Source: Vagococcus xieshaowenii (GTDB taxonomy: Bacteria; Bacillota; Bacilli; Lactobacillales; Vagococcaceae). Taken from it: 64,000 nucleotides of DNA. Below, one piece after another: positions 61,254 to 64,000 of this stretch. The stretch is taken from NCBI RefSeq assembly GCF_004792515.1, contig NZ_CP038865.1, forward strand, positions 766,001 to 830,000, written 5' to 3'. The notes beneath the pieces are model-generated. The model did not search any database. It worked only from the letters and a program-made list of their open reading frames with translations, and had not been told where the DNA came from. Numbering within the stretch: the first letter of the stretch is position 1; every line of letters begins with the position of its first letter. Position numbers and translations under genes: made by a program.

Positions 61254-63251
61254 ATGTTGTTCGATAAAATTGATGAATTAGGCGTTAACACATTACGTAC
61301 ATTAAGTATGGATATGATTCAAAAAGCAAATTCTGGGCATCCCGGTTTACCAATGGGAGCTGCACCAATGGCTTATGCATTATGGACAAAACATTTAAAA
61401 GTGAACCCAAAGACTTCAAGAAACTGGATTGACCGTGACCGTTTTATTTTGTCTGCTGGACATGGTTCTGCATTACAATATAGCTTATTACATATGGCAG
61501 GGTATGATGTGACAATTGAAGATATTAAAAATTTCCGTCAATGGGAAAGTCGTACACCGGGACATCCTGAAGTTCATCATACAGATGGTATCGAAGCGAC
61601 AACAGGACCTTTAGGACAAGGGATTGCAATGAGTGTCGGTTTTGCAATGGCAGAAGCACATTTAGCAGCAACGTATAACCGTCCTAATTATAAAGTGATG
61701 GATCATTATACTTATGCTATTTGTGGTGATGGTGACTTGATGGAAGGTATTTCTCAAGAAGCTATTAGCTTAGCAGGACACTTGAAATTAGATAAATTGA
61801 TTGTTTTATATGACTCAAATGATATCTCTTTAGATGGTGATTTAGACAAATCATTTAGTGAAGATGTAAAAGGACGTTTTGAAGCAACAGGTTGGCAACA
61901 TATTTTAGTGAAAGATGGCAACGATTTAGCAGCTATTTCTAAAGCTATTGATGAAGCGAAAGCTGAAACTAACAAACCAACTATTATTGAAGTAAAAACA
62001 GTTATCGGATTTGGTGCGCCAAACGCAGGGACTAATAAAGTTCATGGTGCTCCACTTGGTATGGACGGAATTGCAACAGCTAAAGCAGCTTATGGCTGGG
62101 AATATGAAGCCTTTGAAGTCCCTACTGAAGCAAAAGAACGTTTTGAAGCAACAATTAATGCTAACGGTGAAGCAGCTGAAGCACAGTGGAACGAATTGTT
62201 TGCCTCTTATCAAGCTGAATATCCAGAGTTAGCGGCACAATTATTAGCTGGCTTTGCTAATGAATTACCAGAAAATTGGGATGCTGAAATGCCTATTTAT
62301 CAAGAAGCAGATGCAGCTAAAGCAAGTCGTGTAACATCAAGTGAAATGATCCAAGCGTTAGCTAAAACAGTCCCTACATTATGGGGTGGTTCTGCTGATT
62401 TATCTGGCTCAAATAACACGATGATTGCTGGTGAAACCGATTTTGATGCTGATCATTATGAAGGTCGTAATATCTGGTTTGGTGTTCGTGAATTTGCTAT
62501 GGCCGCTGCAATGAACGGTATTGCATTACATGGTGGAACAAAAGTTTATGGCGGAACGTTCTTTGTATTCGTTGACTACTTAAGACCAGCTATTCGTTTA
62601 GCTTCTATTCAAAAAGCGCCGGTTACTTATGTGTTAACACATGATTCAGTAGCAGTTGGAGAAGATGGTCCAACACATGAACCAATCGAACAATTATCAA
62701 GCTTACGTGGTTTACCTAACCTAAATACAATTCGTCCAGCTGATGGGAATGAAACTCGTGCAGCATGGAAAATTGCTATTAGTTCAACAGAACGCCCAAC
62801 AGTATTAGCTTTGACAAGACAAAACTTACCAGTTTTACCAAATTCAGCAGAGTTAGCTGATGAAGGTGTTGCTAAAGGTGCTTATGTTATTTCACCAGCC
62901 AAAGGTGACGCAACAGGTATCTTGATTGCTACAGGTTCTGAAGTGGCGTTAGCCATTGAAGCACAAAAAGTGTTAGCAGAGCAAGGTGAAGATGTTTCAG
63001 TTGTTTCAATGCCAAGTATGAATTTATTTGAAGAACAATCAGTTGAATACAAAGAAGCAGTCTTACCTCGTCGTTTAACCAAACGTGTGGCTATCGAAAT
63101 GGGAGCAACATTTGGATGGGAACGTTATGTTGGATTTGATGGTGCTGTAATGGGTATCGACAAGTTTGGGGCTTCTGCTCCAGGAAATATTGTCATTGAA
63201 CAATATGGCTTTACAGTAGATAACGTTGTTAAAACATATAACGAATTATAA
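61254..63251 (+). CDS. tkt: Transketolase
   Basis: A thiamine-diphosphate enzyme of the pentose phosphate pathway, 665 residues. It has the substrate histidine in SGHPGLPMG, the ThDP motif GDGDLMEGISQEA, the pyrimidine-domain glutamate in REFAMAAAMNG and the C-terminal GSEVALA. ATG 61254 is preferred over an ATG two codons earlier, as AGGAGA is five bases ahead of it. It also supplies erythrose 4-phosphate to the shikimate route encoded at the start of the window. Confidence 0.96.
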   Translation: MLFDKIDELGVNTLRTLSMDMIQKANSGHPGLPMGAAPMAYALWTKHLKVNPKTSRNWIDRDRFILSAGHGSALQYSLLHMAGYDVTIEDIKNFRQWESRTPGHPEVHHTDGIEATTGPLGQGIAMSVGFAMAEAHLAATYNRPNYKVMDHYTYAICGDGDLMEGISQEAISLAGHLKLDKLIVLYDSNDISLDGDLDKSFSEDVKGRFEATGWQHILVKDGNDLAAISKAIDEAKAETNKPTIIEVKTVIGFGAPNAGTNKVHGAPLGMDGIATAKAAYGWEYEAFEVPTEAKERFEATINANGEAAEAQWNELFASYQAEYPELAAQLLAGFANELPENWDAEMPIYQEADAAKASRVTSSEMIQALAKTVPTLWGGSADLSGSNNTMIAGETDFDADHYEGRNIWFGVREFAMAAAMNGIALHGGTKVYGGTFFVFVDYLRPAIRLASIQKAPVTYVLTHDSVAVGEDGPTHEPIEQLSSLRGLPNLNTIRPADGNETRAAWKIAISSTERPTVLALTRQNLPVLPNSAELADEGVAKGAYVISPAKGDATGILIATGSEVALAIEAQKVLAEQGEDVSVVSMPSMNLFEEQSVEYKEAVLPRRLTKRVAIEMGATFGWERYVGFDGAVMGIDKFGASAPGNIVIEQYGFTVDNVVKTYNEL

Positions 63252-63261
63252 AAAAAATAGT

Positions 63262-63296
63262 AAAGAGATAGGTTGATTTTTCCTATCTCTTTTTTT
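63262..63296 (+). terminator. Terminator of tkt
   Basis: AAAGAGATAGG, nine-base loop, CCTATCTCTTT, then T run. Confidence 0.9.
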
Positions 63297-63297
63297 A

Positions 63298-63306
63298 TGT
63301 TACAAT
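63298..63306 (+). promoter_or_regulatory. Possible extended -10 promoter of sipS
   Basis: TGTTACAAT, extended -10 form, in the DNA directly behind the tkt terminator and about 85 bases ahead of the signal peptidase. Confidence 0.4.
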
Positions 63307-63390
63307 GAAATAATCATGAATAATGAAAACTAAAATGGATAGTTTATTGGATAATCAACAGACTATTTAGTGTATAGGAGGAAACTTCAA

Positions 63391-63987
63391 ATGAAGAAAA
63401 ATGAGCTTTTAGGTAACATCATCTGGTTTATCGGTATGTTAGCCATCTTGTTTGCGGTTAGACATTTTGTTATATCGCCAATTCAAGTATCAGGAGATTC
63501 TATGTTACCAACATTAGAAAACAAAGAACGCATCATGCAATTAAAATTTGGTGAACCTAAGCGTTTTGAAATTGTAACATTTCCAGCACCAGATCAACCT
63601 GGTAAAAGTTATATTAAGCGTGTTATTGGTGTACCTGGTGATGAAATAAGCTTCAAAAAGGACCAATTATATGTTAATGGTGAATTAGTCAATGAGAAAT
63701 ATATTGAGGAAGCTAAAAAAGGATATGATGACACTAATCCTTATACATCATATAAAAAACCAATTGATGAAACAACGTATGAATTAGAAACGGATTTCTC
63801 GTTACAAGATATTATTGGGATTGAAACGACAGTGGTTCCTGAAGGAAAAGTATTTGTTTTAGGGGATAATCGTCCTATTTCAAAAGACAGCCGATACATT
63901 GGTTTAATTGATATTAAAGATATTTCAGGTCGAGTTAAATTTATTTTCTGGCCGTTGAATCGTTTTGGTTTAATTGAAAATAATTAA
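63391..63987 (+). CDS. Signal peptidase I (second copy)
   Basis: A 198-residue type I signal peptidase. One N-terminal membrane helix (about 9-31), catalytic Ser37 in GDSMLPT, Lys76 in YIKRVIGVPG, and GDNRPISKDSR as box E. It differs from the copy at 14.2 kb mainly in the middle insertion (EKYIEEAKKGYDD) and the start region. ATG 63391 follows AGGAGG; the longer frame runs through that ribosome site. Two copies could share general secretion or have separate substrates. Confidence 0.93.
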   Translation: MKKNELLGNIIWFIGMLAILFAVRHFVISPIQVSGDSMLPTLENKERIMQLKFGEPKRFEIVTFPAPDQPGKSYIKRVIGVPGDEISFKKDQLYVNGELVNEKYIEEAKKGYDDTNPYTSYKKPIDETTYELETDFSLQDIIGIETTVVPEGKVFVLGDNRPISKDSRYIGLIDIKDISGRVKFIFWPLNRFGLIENN

Positions 63988-63992
63988 ACAAC

Positions 63993-64000
63993 AAGGAGCT
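63993..64000 (+). other. Ribosome binding site of a gene beyond the window
   Basis: AAGGAGCT directly behind the signal peptidase stop is a good ribosome site in the last bases, so another + strand gene probably starts within about ten bases past the end. Confidence 0.6.

Overview
The window is chromosomal housekeeping DNA from a low-GC Gram-positive bacterium. Strong AGGAGG-type ribosome sites, sigma-A promoters with many extended -10 elements and intrinsic terminators all fit a Firmicute. The order Lactobacillales is indicated by a DUF2969 protein, an EpuA-type protein behind murA, and the gene orders dnaE-pfkA-pyk and xerC-hslV-hslU. An Enterococcaceae member such as Vagococcus or Enterococcus is my best guess; the genus is an inference. 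Nearly all genes lie on the + strand, as expected for the leading strand of one replichore. The exceptions are six genes: a DUF2929 gene, plsY, a 168-residue orphan, a 66-residue orphan and lexA, with plsY divergent from alr. I see no insertion sequence, prophage, CRISPR array or rRNA.

Layout. 1-5.1 kb: shikimate operon (end of a DAHP synthase gene, aroB, aroC, aroA, aroK) closed by a degenerate LytR-CpsA-Psr-like membrane protein. 5.1-6.2 kb: DegV and DUF2929. 6.3-12.6 kb: dnaE, pfkA, pyk. 12.7-16.3 kb: S41 protease, lepB, rbgA, rnhB. 16.3-24.7 kb: dprA, topA, trmFO, xerC, hslV, hslU, aldose epimerase. 24.7-29.5 kb: plsY and alr (divergent), cysK, an NdpA-like protein and an orphan membrane protein. 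29.6-37.4 kb: uvrB-uvrA under a LexA box, then rapZ-yvcK-whiA. 37.5-43.9 kb: an orphan anchored protein, clpP under a CtsR box, a DsbA-like protein, a GNAT protein, secG, and esterase-rnr-smpB. 44.0-50.6 kb: the complete F1Fo ATP synthase operon. 50.6-55.3 kb: DUF1146, murA, epuA, yidD, two ROK kinases, DUF2969, tRNA-Tyr and tRNA-Gln. 55.4-59.8 kb: hprK-lgt-ppaX-gpsA-galU. 59.9-64 kb: an SOS cluster (66-residue membrane protein, lexA), ynzC, tkt and a second signal peptidase I.

How the parts work together. Several blocks serve the envelope: alr, murA, galU, gpsA, plsY, lgt, lepB/sipS, secG, yidD and YvcK/RapZ. Others cover central carbon flow and its control (pfkA, pyk, tkt, hprK, ROK kinases), energy (atp), protein quality control (clpP, hslVU, smpB, rnr) and DNA repair (uvrBA, lexA). 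SOS boxes fitting the known Bacillus consensus sit at uvrB, lexA and the 66-residue gene.

The least explained element is that 66-residue two-helix membrane protein downstream of lexA. It has a near-consensus promoter with one LexA box inside the spacer and a second just downstream, so it is a strong candidate for an undescribed SOS effector. Other points of interest are a terminator hairpin that buries the dprA ribosome binding site, a DnaE whose PHP metal ligands have been lost, and an LCP-like protein without the usual catalytic arginine. Start codons were chosen from ribosome binding sites, so several coding regions are shorter than the longest open frame.
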